From: Elmis aenea
Lineage: Eukaryota; Arthropoda; Insecta; Coleoptera; Elmidae
Direction: 5' to 3'
Assembly: GCA_947652605.1 (NCBI GenBank)
Contig: OX393582.1
Span: 12,734,544-12,798,543, forward strand
DNA length: 64,000 bases
The notes under the pieces were generated by a model. The model had not been told where the DNA came from. It ran no database searches and saw only the letters and a program-made list of their open reading frames with translations. Positions 20,888-31,200 of this stretch are shown piece by piece (positions within the stretch are counted from its first letter, which is position 1; every line of letters begins with the position of its first letter). A program made the position numbers and the translations under genes.

Positions 20888-21192
20888 TTACTTTAGGTAT
20901 TGAACATGATAGGTTCTACATTTTTGACATCCGATCCCCACATTTGTCAGGTAGATATTCTGGGTACAAATGAAACAAAGGCCTCTACGTATGACAATAT
21001 TGTTTTTTGGTGGTGAATAATGCACGCTACTTGTCAAGGGAATATCTGAGTCCTCATCTGAATCACTATCCTCAAATAGATTTCTTATGTGACGCTCTTT
21101 TTCTTTCTTCTCAGATTCAGATTCGCGTCTACATGAATCTCCTGGATTTACTTCGCGATTTATCTTGTTGAAAATTTTATTAGAACTTTTAA
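20888..21192 (-). pseudogene. pogo transposase C-terminal zinc region
   Basis: After the nested MITE the frame reads NREVNPGDSCRRESESEKKE, then LFEDSDSDEDSD, then a Cys-rich end CFICTQNIYL...GCQKCRTYHV. Insect pogo/Jerky-type transposases often end with an acidic stretch and a small C-x2-C...C-x2-C zinc knuckle such as this. The open frame extends to 21265, but codons beyond 21192 belong to the MITE. Confidence 0.55.
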
Positions 21193-21589
21193 CCCTTTCC
21201 ATACTGCTGGTATATATATATGTACCACCGAAAGTTTGTAAAATACTAGAACTGTAATTTATCATTGTGAATGGTTCTGATATGTACCAGTCAGTTTTAT
21301 AGGTCTACCTAGTGTCAAATTGTACAGTTTACGCTGCAAGTGCGCCCCCTGAAGTATTTTACACAACACAACAAGAGAATTTAGTTTTATTAGACACTGG
21401 TGGTACTTATATATATCACACTATAACCACATATAACCCTAGTGGTACATATATGTACCACCTTCTCCAAGAGAATCTGTTTGAAAAAAAAAATGTTTTT
21501 CCAATAAAGCTTCTTTTTATACTTTATTAAGCCAAAATATTACCGAAAATATTTGAAAACCTTATTCTTCAAATACCGTATTGAAAGGG
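21193..21589. mobile_element. piggyBac-type MITE (397 bp)
   Basis: Flanked by TTAA at 21189-21192 and 21590-21593. Ends read CCCTTTCCATAC and, inward from the right, CCCTTTCAATAC. It contains the 20-bp perfect palindrome GTGGTACATATATGTACCAC (21442-21461) and related GGTATATATATATGTACC copies. No coding capacity. Confidence 0.85.
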
Positions 21590-21593
21590 TTAA

Positions 21594-21905
21594 GAGATTG
21601 ACTTTCAGGACTCTCTTTAGCATCAGTTCCAATTTTAACATTTTTATCTGCAAAAGTGTTTCTGTTCTTCTGGTTTTTCTTGTATAGTTGAGTTTTTCTT
21701 CGTTGTAGTTGAGTTTTTTTTTCGCTGAAATTATGTTTTTCTTAGCGTCTTCTTTGATCAATTTCTTTTGTCTGTTCTCTTCTTTTCTTCTTTCTTTGGC
21801 CTTTTCTTTTACTTCCATTTCTTTTTTATATTGTTTAGAGGTGACGACATAAGAAGATCTTCTAGACTGGTATGTTCCTTTTCTTTCGGGTGTTTTAGGG
21901 TGCAA
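21594..21905 (-). pseudogene. pogo transposase, basic C-terminal linker
   Basis: Reads KTPERKGTYQSRRSSYVVTS, then KQYKKEMEVKEKAKERRKEE. This 'P.KTP.RK......SSYVLTS..Y...L..K' segment follows the DDE core in many pogo-like proteins. It is separated from the zinc part by the nested MITE. Confidence 0.6.
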
Positions 21906-21995
21906 GAGATATTCTGCTATATCCGTTTTTAGTTATGTTATACCAATCATTTCCTAGTATGTTGTTGTTAAATGGGTTTGGCCTTTGGTTTGCAT

Positions 21996-22382
21996 CTAAG
22001 AAAGCCTTGACTGAACACTGAATGTCGATTTTTCTTCGTGGAAAACCTTTCTTATGACTTTCCAGGATAACTCAACAAGTGTATTTTTCTCTTCTTTCGT
22101 GAGACAAGTATGCCTTCCGAATTCGGGTTTTGTGAACTTTGGCCCCAACCTAAACTGGAGAGTTGACCTTTGTATTCCGTATTTTTTTGAAACTGTTTTC
22201 TTAGGTATGCCAGACTTGACTTCATTCAGAGCACTTTGAAGAATCTGTTCAGAATATTTCTTCACATATTTTTTATCTTTCTTAATCTTGGGCATTTGGA
22301 AAAAAAACACATCACCCTGGAGCCTATTCCTAACTGATAGATGTGCCAATGTTTGGCGAAATTCAAAAATTATCTTACCCAA
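21996..22382 (-). pseudogene. pogo transposase N-terminal HTH (pipsqueak-like)
   Basis: From the internal Met (MPKIKKDKKYVKKYSEQIL) the sequence continues as a psq/CENP-B-type helix-turn-helix: LNEVKSGIPKKTVSKKYGIQ, RSTLQFRLGP, then LTKEEKNTLVELSW. These domains bind the ends of pogo elements. The frame stops before the catalytic core, showing internal deletion. Confidence 0.75.
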
Positions 22383-22965
22383 ATGTTGGCACCGGGTGCC
22401 AATATTTAGCGAGAGCCTATATTGCTATACCAAATGTTGGCACCGCTGTTTTTCTATTAAAAAGTTAACCAATCTTATGTTTTGTACAAGAATTATCAAC
22501 AGAAAATCATAAAATACTATTACTAAAAACTTGCAAATAATACTACTACAAAACTAGCCAGTAACCCAACTTGTTTCTATAGCCTACTACTATGAAAATT
22601 GATAAAAACTTACTTTTATGAAGAAGACGTCACACATTTAACAGCATAATTCAGCCATCTTTGAAACAACGGCATGCGTAATGGTTCGAGGATGCACTTC
22701 GATGTTGTCAGATTTCATAAAAAATATTCCTAACAGCTGAATTAACTCACTTTTTTATATATAGAGGAAAATATAAAGGAAGTGCCAATCATTGGTGAAG
22801 TGCCAACGTTTGGGGGTTTTACCCTATTAAAGACTAGCAAAAAATTTAAAATGTATAAAGCAAAAATTGGAAAAAAGAGCAAACAATGATTACGTAAAAA
22901 GTTTTTGCTATTTTAGCAAACGTACCCAAACGTACCTCATTGTGAAGATGGAGATACAAAATTTA

Positions 22966-23144
22966 TCCATTTTGGTAGTTGCCATGGTTTGTTTATGTTC
23001 ATGTTGGGTAGAGTCGACGGGCGTCTTACCGTTGTCGCCGCATAAACGTCAAAATGAATACACCCACCAATTCTACCCAATATGAATATAAACAGACCAT
23101 GGCAACCACCAAAATGGATCGCAATAATAAAAAACACCCTGTAT
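22966..23144. mobile_element. Short snap-back remnant with CACCCTGTA end
   Basis: Arms ATCCATTTTGGTAGTTGCCA (left, about 22966) and its complement (right, about 23096-23119) continue through GGTTTGTTTATGTTCATGTTGGGTAGA around a short loop. The right arm is followed by ACACCCTGTATA (23133-23144). The matching left terminus is missing. Confidence 0.65.
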
Positions 23145-23294
23145 AATATTATGTTATGTTATATATTAAATTATTAATCAACTTTCGCTTTTTCTAATAA
23201 AACTCTTGGTTACCAAACATTCCATTTTTATTTCTTACATTACTTAACAATAAAGAAGCTAAATTATAACACAGAAACGCCATAACTTTAAAAA

Positions 23295-23366
23295 GGCTGC
23301 TATACGGGTCATGTTGACCCGAACACTATACCTACGTGTTACCAAAACGTGAATACAACAAGAGGG
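23295..23366. mobile_element. piggyBac-type right-end fragment
   Basis: The sequence ends GAGGG directly before TTAA (23367-23370). It contains the interrupted palindrome CGGGTCATGTTGACCCG (23305-23321) about 45 bp from the end, like the other TTAA elements here. The partner end was not found. Confidence 0.45.
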
Positions 23367-23370
23367 TTAA

Positions 23371-24013
23371 TAACATGCTATTAATACAACGCTTTTAAAA
23401 CCATTTTAAACGGTCGAATTCAAACTGACAAAAATTTGCATCAATCTGTTAGCATCAGATTCTGCCGCGCTTGCAGGTAACCACACAATTACGAAATGTT
23501 TGTACAATTCGTTTCAGGCGTTGGCACATGATAAAATATTTCAGGGCAACATATGTCACTGCGTTCATTGTTTATGATGAAACAAAAACTGACAGATACC
23601 TAATATGCATGCTTATCAGTTAACACACATATGTCACAGGCGACTGAGATCTAACACGTCAGCATAAACCAGAAAATGCTGTGTCACGTACAACCGAATG
23701 AATATCAAATGCGACGACAAAATATAAATATGAAGAATGTCCGTTTTACATATTACACACAATGTCGAATGCCGCCCAACCCGCTATTACAATATTTTGC
23801 TTTGTCAAACTACCCCTGCGATAGCGCAAACTGCGAGAGATATTTTGTTGTAACCGGGTTGAAAATATGTTGGTTTCGAATACATATACAATAATGAGAT
23901 ATTCTATTTGCTGTGTTTGTTTAAACAAGCATATAGTAACTTAGTTTTAAAACAACTAGGTATATTCTTATGTAAGTAAGTAAGGTAATTATTGAAACAA
24001 CTGATTTTATAGT
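23371..24013. other. Unassigned spacer
   Basis: No gene or repeat boundary recognised. Confidence 0.35.
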
Positions 24014-25110
24014 TACACTGCAAGTCAAAACTTTAAGACCACCTCGGTGTTTCCAGTAAAATAAATTTACACACAGAAAATATTGTGCACATACAAAACA
24101 AATTTTTACTGAATAACATAAATACACATATATTATCGAAATAATTGAAATTAATCACATTAAATTGGAATTATATCAAATAAAACAAAAAAACTAAAAA
24201 TAGTCGTTTTACTGACTTCCTCAAAACAACCGTATTTGTATTTATTGGTATTTTTTACTAATCCTGGCATACTGGCAATTAATTTTCTTATTGTTTCTGC
24301 TAAAATACTTTTCCAATTTTCTGAAGATGTAATCCAAAGTTTTTTTTTTATGTAGAACATTTTTCTCGGACCTTTCCATCGAGCTCTTCCTTTACAAAAT
24401 CCATAGGACTCAGATTTGGATATTGTGTTGGCCAAATCATGTTATTCAAAAGACCTTCTGCCTCTTTTTATTTTAAATAGCCTCTACCCAATCTAGTGTT
24501 TAAGGTCAATTCATTATCCTGTTGCATGATGGTTTGGTAACCCCACCTTAGATTAGTCGTAGCCCAGATGACACAGCGTTGCCTTCTAAAGTTCTTTTGC
24601 ACTGATCCTTTTTTAGCATTCCTTCAATGCGTAAGAATTTTCCAACTCCATAGCCAGAAAAACAGCCCAAGCTTATTAAGGAACTACCCTTGTGATTCAC
24701 CATTGGCACCACACCGTCAAGCAGTTAGTTCCTTACAGCACCGGAAATCCGCGCACAACACAGACATAATCGTTCAGAACCTGTGTCCAGATCTTTAGTA
24801 AAAGGACTAACAGGATAATCTAATGTGTTTGGGCGCATTGCTGAGAAAAAAAAATAAGAACAAAATGTTACAGTTGGCGTTAAATTACCGATATTGGACA
24901 ACAGCATATTTTATAAATTGATTTAGTCCGATGACTTCAAATTCGAAATATTTGGATCACGAAGGAGAATTTTTGTTGGTCGCAGCAATGGCAAACTGTG
25001 TGGTGTCAACGGTAAAGCATGGGGGTGGTTACCTTATAATCTTGGGCTGTTTTTCTGGCTATATAGTTGAAAAATTAGCACTCATTAAAGGAATACTAAA
25101 AGAACTTTAA
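24014..25110 (-). mobile_element. Decayed Tc1-like transposon, partly inverted
   Basis: Starts TACACTGCAAGTCAAAACTT, a Tc1-like terminus. Minus-strand fragments include IMQQDNE (about 24500-24540), WPTQYPNLSPMDFVKEELDG (about 24380-24440), the LWITSSENWKSIL...LIASMP tail (24160-24340), and LGCFSGYGVGKFLRIEG (about 24620-24700). From about 24960 the + strand reads VKHGGGYLIILGCFSGYIVE, an inverted partial copy of the same block. Many stops are present. Confidence 0.7.
24160..24540 (-). pseudogene. Tc1-like transposase C-terminal remnant
   Basis: Successive segments match the order of a Tc1 DDE domain: QQDN with the second Asp, a WP-Q-P-L-PMDF motif (third acidic residue replaced or lost), ELDGKVREK, then SMPGLVKNTNKYKYG. 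Frames shift between them, so the gene is dead. Confidence 0.65.
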
Positions 25111-25186
25111 AAGTCAATTCTTTACTTTTATCAACATTTTTCCCATATAATAGTTGATTATAAATCATTAATTAGTTTGACCCATT

Positions 25187-25262
25187 TCACCAACTCTATA
25201 TCTCTTATCGTTTACAAGATTCCCATTCTGTTTACGATAACTGGAACACTCTGTATACCATT
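25187..25262. repeat. Terminal fragment of a snap-back element
   Basis: CACCAACTCTATATCTCTTA, then CGTTTACAAGATTCCCATTC and ending GGAACACTCTGTATA. It matches the right end of element I (58850-59145) with several substitutions. Confidence 0.6.
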
Positions 25263-25931
25263 AGTTTCATAAGTTAATTTTAAAAAAAGTAGCAGCATTT
25301 AAACTAATACTAAGGGTAATACTTTTGTGGTGAAGCTTCTCAGTGCATCGTTTGTCGTTTTCATGGAAACTGTTAACAATACCACGAAACAAAATTTGAC
25401 AATGCTACGAGAAGCAGTCGAGTGTTTGTCAAAGCAAAGTTGGCCTAAGTTATTTTTTAAATATTTCATCTTAAGTGGTAATTTATTTAAGAAGACTTTT
25501 TCGCTGTACACATGGTCAATAAAAAGTTAGGGATGAAATTACTAAAACCCATTTTATTTCACAAAATTACAATAAAGTGTATTTAATATTATGAAACTTA
25601 TTTTGTAGAAATTTAGCTGTTGCGTTCCAAAATATTTTTACAGCACAAACTCTCTTGATACACAATTCCCAACCGGTTATATTTTATTTAACGTCTATAA
25701 ATTGGTGGAGCTAATATTTCTTTTGCTGGAACAATGTCGTAAACTTAACACCGAAACTGGTAAACCTTTTCTTTAAATGGACATATAAATACTAGGTTAG
25801 TGTTTATTTAACGAAACCAATACTTACGGATAGTTAAAATGAATTACTTAAATAATTTAATCAAATATCGAAATATCTAGGATAAATGGAATTATTTAAA
25901 ACACTTTTTATTATTCCTTTTACTGTACCTA

Positions 25932-27448
25932 TACAGGGTGTCCCAGATTACATTTCCAGCATGGGGATCTCGCTTATTATAAGAGATACAGGTTTGTTTA
26001 AATTAGATGAATTATTCCTTAGTATGAGAGGAGCCACAATCAATTTTTAAAAGTACAAAATTCCTCGTACTTCAGATGTTATAGCAAAAATTATAAAAAT
26101 GTCGGATTTCTTTTTTCTCTCATAACTTTTTTGTCTTAATCGTTAGAACAATTTTATTTGTACTTTCTGAAGGTACTTTTTAATTGTGAATGTAACTGTT
26201 ATTTTAGATTATTTTTAACACCTACCATTTTCGAGATATTACCCCTAATTTCATTTTTTCTTATAGGCCGCAAAGTTGGCTATGGAATAATTAAATGTGT
26301 TTTATTTTTCTCGTTTAAATGAGATATTACTTGCCATATCTGCTATTATTATAAATAAGTCACAAAATCAAGAAAAATCGTATTTTACCCACACTTATCA
26401 AGTTATCTATGAAAATAAAAACAAAAAACAACTAAATAAATGTCAAATGACAGTTACCGTTTGTCTGCGGTATCATTTATTAGAATTTCACATTATTGTT
26501 GTGTAATTCGACAGGCCTTGTAGTAATTGTTATAATGATGGCTACATTTAAAAATAGCGAAAAATTTGACATGTTGAGATGCTACATTCTATACCATAAA
26601 AACTGTGTAAAAGCTGAGCGAATATACTTAGAGCTATATCCCGAGAAAAGGCAACGAAGGGTGTGTACTCACAGAAATTTGGAAATAAATTTAAAAGAAT
26701 ATGGTTCCTTCGAGAAACCAACCAAAAATCCAAAACAAATCAATGAATAATTAGAATTATCTATTTTACACAGTTTCTATTGCAAAGAATGTAGCATTTC
26801 AACATTTAAAATTTTTAATTAGTTGTAAATGTGCCCACAATTATATGAGAAAAATTGCTACAAAGATTATTCAATTACACAACAATACTATAAAATTCTA
26901 ATAAATGATACCGCAGTCAAATAGTAACTGTCATTTGACATTGAATTAGTTGTTTTTTGTTTTTATATTCAGAGATAGCTTGACAAACGATGGGTAAAAT
27001 ACGATTTTTCTTGATTTTGTGACTTATTTATAATAATAGGTATAGCAGGTAATATCTCATTTAAACGAGAAAAATAAAACACATTTAATTATTCCATAGC
27101 CAACTTTGCGGCCCATAAGAAAAAAATGAAATGAGGGGTAATATCTCGAAAAGGGTAGGTGTTAAAAAAAATCTGAAATAATAGTTAAATTCTCCATTAA
27201 AAAGTACCTTCAGAAAGTACAAATAAAATTGTTCTAACGATTAAGACAAAAAAGTTATGAAAGAAAAAAGAAATTCGACATTTTCATATTTTTTGCTATA
27301 ACATCTGAAGTACGAGGAATTTTGTACTTTTAAAAATTGATTGTGGTTCCTCTCATCCTAAGGAAAAATTTATCTAATTTAAACAAACCTGTATCTCTTA
27401 TAATAAGCGAGATCCCCATGCTGGAAATGTAATCTGGGACACCCTGTA
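25932..27448. mobile_element. Snap-back element B (1517 bp, TACAGGGTGTCCCAG)
   Basis: Almost perfect inverted repeat. The left end TACAGGGTGTCCCAGATTAC (25932) mirrors the right end GTAATCTGGGACACCCTGTA (27448), and the arms can be followed through TCTCGCTTATTATAAGAGAT, AGTACAAAATTCCTCGTACT and ATAAGTCACAAAATCAAGAA to a centre near 26690. The loop side of the left arm encodes a DUF4817-like HTH. Same subfamily as A and G. Confidence 0.93.
26538..26750 (+). pseudogene. DUF4817-like N-terminal HTH of a Tc1/mariner-type transposase
   Basis: 71 residues from the ATG at 26538: MATFKNSEKFDMLRCYILYH, then NCVKAERIYLELYPEKRQRR, THRNLEINLKEYGSFEKPTK. It matches the pattern of the DUF4817 domain ('F...E..DML..Y....N...A...Y.E.FP.R..P....F..L...L.E.GS'), which in insects precedes a DDE_3 core in one Tc1/mariner-like family. 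The catalytic part is absent because the element turns back on itself here. It links the palindrome to its source transposase. Confidence 0.7.
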
Positions 27449-27479
27449 TATAAAACATAAGTTTATTACAAGATATACT

Positions 27480-27690
27480 CGGTGAGGTCTCCGGGTCCGG
27501 GGGAAAAATTACATGGGTCCCAAGTAAATAAATTATTTGGAAATTTATTTTTAAAAAAAATTGTGAGTCTTAAATATTTAATTTACCATAATTAAAAACG
27601 TTTGTGGATTCCTGGACTTTTAAATTTCGGCTCGGGGCTCGGAGCGCCCCTCTGTCCCCCCCCCCCCCCTCCTCTCAACGGCCCCGGATG
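27480..27690. mobile_element. hAT-type MITE, copy 1 (degenerate)
   Basis: Shares GGAAAAATTACATGGGTCCC, AAGTAAATAAATTATTTG and ATTTACCATAATTAAA with the copy at 58898-59109. The GC-rich ends are eroded and include a C14-type homopolymer near 27657-27670. Confidence 0.65.
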
Positions 27691-28021
27691 TACTTCACTT
27701 CATACAATATACTTTAAACTATCACTTTTCGTGAAGACATAAATTATTAATAGTTGTTGTTTTTTTTTACAGTGAACTACGCCCACACTTTGAAATGGTT
27801 CGCAAACGCTTCATTTGATCCTGACTCTTTCTGATGTAATATGTTTCCAGTAAGTAATTTTAAATCATAGTTAACCGCTTTGACATGGATAGTTTTATCT
27901 AAAACGTATATTAAGGTATATTATCTATCTTAATAATTTTTTTGTTTTTTTTTAAACACTGAACAGATTTTTCGAATTAACCCTACACATACATTTCTAA
28001 TTTCTCATTTCTTTTGAAGCT
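27691..28021. other. Shaw upstream region / 5' UTR intron
   Basis: A pyrimidine-rich tract ending TTTCTTTTGAAG lies directly before the ATG (28022), consistent with a splice acceptor joining an upstream non-coding exon. No promoter element identified. Confidence 0.35.
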
Positions 28022-28230
28022 ATGAATTTAATAAATATGGACGCGGAAAACCGCGTAGTTCTCAATGTTGGTGGGATCCGACACGAGACTTACAAGGCTA
28101 CGCTGAAAAAGATCCCAGCGACTCGTCTCTCTCGTCTAACTGAAGCCCTTGCGAACTACGATCCAATTCTGAACGAGTATTTTTTCGATCGTCATCCTGG
28201 AGTTTTCGCTCAAGTTCTAAACTACTACAG
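28022..28230 (+). CDS. Shaw: Shaw coding exon 1 (T1 domain start)
   Basis: Encodes residues 1-69 and two bases of R70: [20 protein letters not shown], then [19 protein letters not shown], ending VLNYYR. The donor is CAG|GTTAGT. The start Met and first residues match other insect Shaw proteins, supporting this start rather than the later Met at residue 6. Confidence 0.95.
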
Positions 28231-31200
28231 GTTAGTTCCAGACCTATTTATTGTGAAGATGAAAACAAATAGTTTGTGAGTTATGAGAATTTTTACGTGT
28301 TTTTATTTTAGAACGGGAAAACTTCATTATCCATCAGATGTTTGTGGCCCGCTTTTTGAAGAGGAACTGGAGTTTTGGGGGTTGGATGCGAATCAAGTCG
28401 AACCTTGCTGTTGGATGACGTATACACAGGTTAGTTAAATTTTGTTGTTTCAACATTTCCAAAATGGGGTAATATACGAGGCATCATACTTAATTCAAGC
28501 CATAATATGGCTTTTGCTTAATATCGGAAAGAAAGAGTTGACTACCTTACCATTAGTAAAGAATTAGATATAAAAGATCTCAATTAGTAGCAACATTAAA
28601 AAGTGTTGAAAAGGGCGCAGTTAAAACTGAACTTGAAAAAAACAAAAAATGAAATTTAGCGAATTTTGTATTTTATGAATATAATTTAAAAATAAAAATC
28701 TGAAAAATTGAGTACTGAGATAAGTACCTATTATTTTTTTTCAGTCCACGTTTATAGCATTCAAGGTTGGAGTTTCTGAAAAATGCCAAATTAGATATTT
28801 ACTGAGATAAATAGTTATTGTTTTTCTTTTTCTTATGATCCGGCAAAATGAACTCCCACATTTTAATCTTTAATAAAAACGCCATTGTAAATGCTATTTA
28901 GATTTTATTTTTATTAACTGAAAATGTATGCTATGCCATTTGTTTTTATTAAGTTTTAAAAATTACAGAGTCCAAATGGCGACCATTTTTTTCGATACAC
29001 ATTCGAAGCTGATTTCTGAAAGTTTCCATCACTCGAGCAGTAATTTGAGGCGATATTCCTGTAATTTCTTGGCGTATTGCTGCTTTCAATTCGTCAACGG
29101 TTCGGGGATGGTGTTGAAAAACCTTCGCTTTCAGGTAGCCCCAAAGGAAAAAGTCGCATGGGGCAAGATCGGGTGAACGCGCAGGCCACCCAACGTCTCC
29201 ACATAACGAGATACGTGTCCTGGAAACATTTCCCTTAAAACGTCCATTGTCCTTCTTGCCGTATGAGCCGTAGCTCCATCCTGTTGAAACCATACATCCG
29301 GATGTTCAAGTTCTCTAAGTTTTGGATGTATGGTTTCAACAGGATGGAGCTACGGCTCATACGACAAGAAGGACAATGGACGTTTTAAGGGAAATGTTTC
29401 CAGGATACGTAATCTCGTTACGTGGAGACGTTGGGTGGCCTGCGCGTTCACCCGATCTTGCCCCATGCGACTTTTTCCTTTGGGGCTACCTGAAAGCGAA
29501 GGTTTTTCAACACCATCCCCGAACCATTGACGAATTGAAAGCAGCAATACGCCAAGAAATTACAGGAATATCGCCTCAAATTACTGCTCGAGTGATGGAA
29601 ACTTTCAGAAATCAGCTTCGAATGTATATCGAAAAAAATGGTCGCCATTTGGACTCTGTAATTTTAAAAACTTAATAAAAACAAATGGCATAGCATACAT
29701 TTTCAGTTAATAAAAATAAAATCTAAATAGCATTTACAATGGCGTTTTTATTAAAGATTAAAATGTGGGAGATCATTTTGCCGGACCCTGTATATCTTTT
29801 GTTGTATAAAATATGTACCTACAGCAACAAACAATGTCTTTTTAAATTTTTATTTAAGAAAATAAAATTATTATTCAATATTAATATAGTTTTTTTTATT
29901 TAAATAAGATTTCCTAAAATGTTATTTGCTCGACAAATACTTATGTTTCATTGATTTTTTTAAAATATGAAATAATTAAAATATAACAAATTGAATCGAT
30001 TTATGTACGTAATTATCTAAGATGACGTCCTAAAGAAAAATAAAAGTTGACTACTGTTTCTTCGTAACTCAGTAGGTATGCTATAAAAAGTTTTGTAATG
30101 CTATTTACATGGCATGCTTTTAACTAGGAGAGTTTTTAAAATAGAAAAGATACTGCATTAAATAAAAAACAGCAAAATTTTATTTATTAACATTGTATTT
30201 TTCATAACAAATTCACTACAAATTCAGCTCTCTTATATGTTGCCTGTTGCTAATTTAACCGAACTTTATCTCTAATATAAAACAAGATCCCCATAGGGGA
30301 ATAAATAAGTATTACACCTGGTGCATTATAGGTATATTTTTTGCTTTCTTTTCTACATAATTGGACAATACGAAGGTCGGCTAAATATGTAATTGTCTAC
30401 CTCGCATAGAAAAAGCAAGTTAAAGTTACTAATTATGGTTTACTTTTCAACTTCGTCACCTCATAGACTCAAATACTTTTCATCGAGGCCCCAATCCCAC
30501 TTTTAAAGAATGATTGGTCATATATATTTGCGATTTTTTTCACAGTTTAAAGTTTATCGCATTTTAATCTCCATCTTCTTTTGTCGAACCAATCTTGTTT
30601 TTGGAGTCCTTTGTCCTCCATGGCCTCCTCCACTCCTCCACCCGTTTTTTCCAGTTTTTTCCCGGCCGGTCCCTTTTCCGCCTTACACGTGGTTGCCACT
30701 TCCATACGTGTCCCTAATTAATCTTCTGGCATCCGTCTTAGATGGCCATACCATTGATGTTATATATGATTGTATCAATTATAGTAGTACCTAAATGCAT
30801 TCTTTCGCGGATGTCCGTGTTACGTACTCTGTCAAGTCTAGTAAGACCGCAGCATTTCCTCCAGTATCTACTCCATTTCCAGAGCAGTAATTTTACTTCT
30901 TTTTTTTTTCTTATTTAACCACAGTTCATCCTGTATAGTGTTATACGGTTATAATAATAGACATATATAATATCTTTAATGTTAATTTGTACATTTTGGT
31001 TTTAGTCGTTTTTGTCACGCTCTTGTTCCATAGCAGGGAGTTTAATTTTCTTATGGCAGCTCGTCCTTGTCCAACTCTATTCAAGATTTCAGTTCAACAG
31101 TTTTCATCACTATTTATCTTAACACCAAGATATTAATAATTATTCGTACTCTTGATGATTTGGTTTTCAAGTTGTAAATCGGCGGCATGATCTCCAGGAA

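Larger units (their letters stand above)
20316..22826 (-). mobile_element. pogo-type (Tc1/mariner) element, internally deleted
   Basis: Inverted ends read TAGGGTAAAACCCCCAAACA on both sides, within TA dinucleotides (20316-20317 and 22825-22826). TTGGCACTT repeats follow, and TGGCAC recurs at several internal sites near the ends. The element encodes an N-terminal pipsqueak-type HTH and a C-terminal Lys-rich/zinc region on the minus strand, but the DDE core between them is missing. A TTAA-flanked MITE is nested in the C-terminal part. Confidence 0.85.
28834..29792. mobile_element. Snap-back element with DDE_3 transposase in both arms
   Basis: Two inverted halves of about 465 bp around a ~25-bp spacer (about 29300-29324). 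The right end is CATTTTGCCGGACCCTGTA (29792). The left end repeats the inner part, CCGGCAAAATGAACTCCCAC (from about 28840), but its outermost TACAGGGT is worn. Each arm encodes the C-terminal ~115 residues of a DDE_3 transposase, convergent on the centre. Over about 330 bp I count only some half-dozen differences, so the palindrome is recent. It lies in Shaw intron 2. Confidence 0.93.

Noticed and set aside
25327..25530. Overlapping frames on both strands near 25.3-25.5 kb
   Set aside because: Mutually antisense and without recognisable domains.
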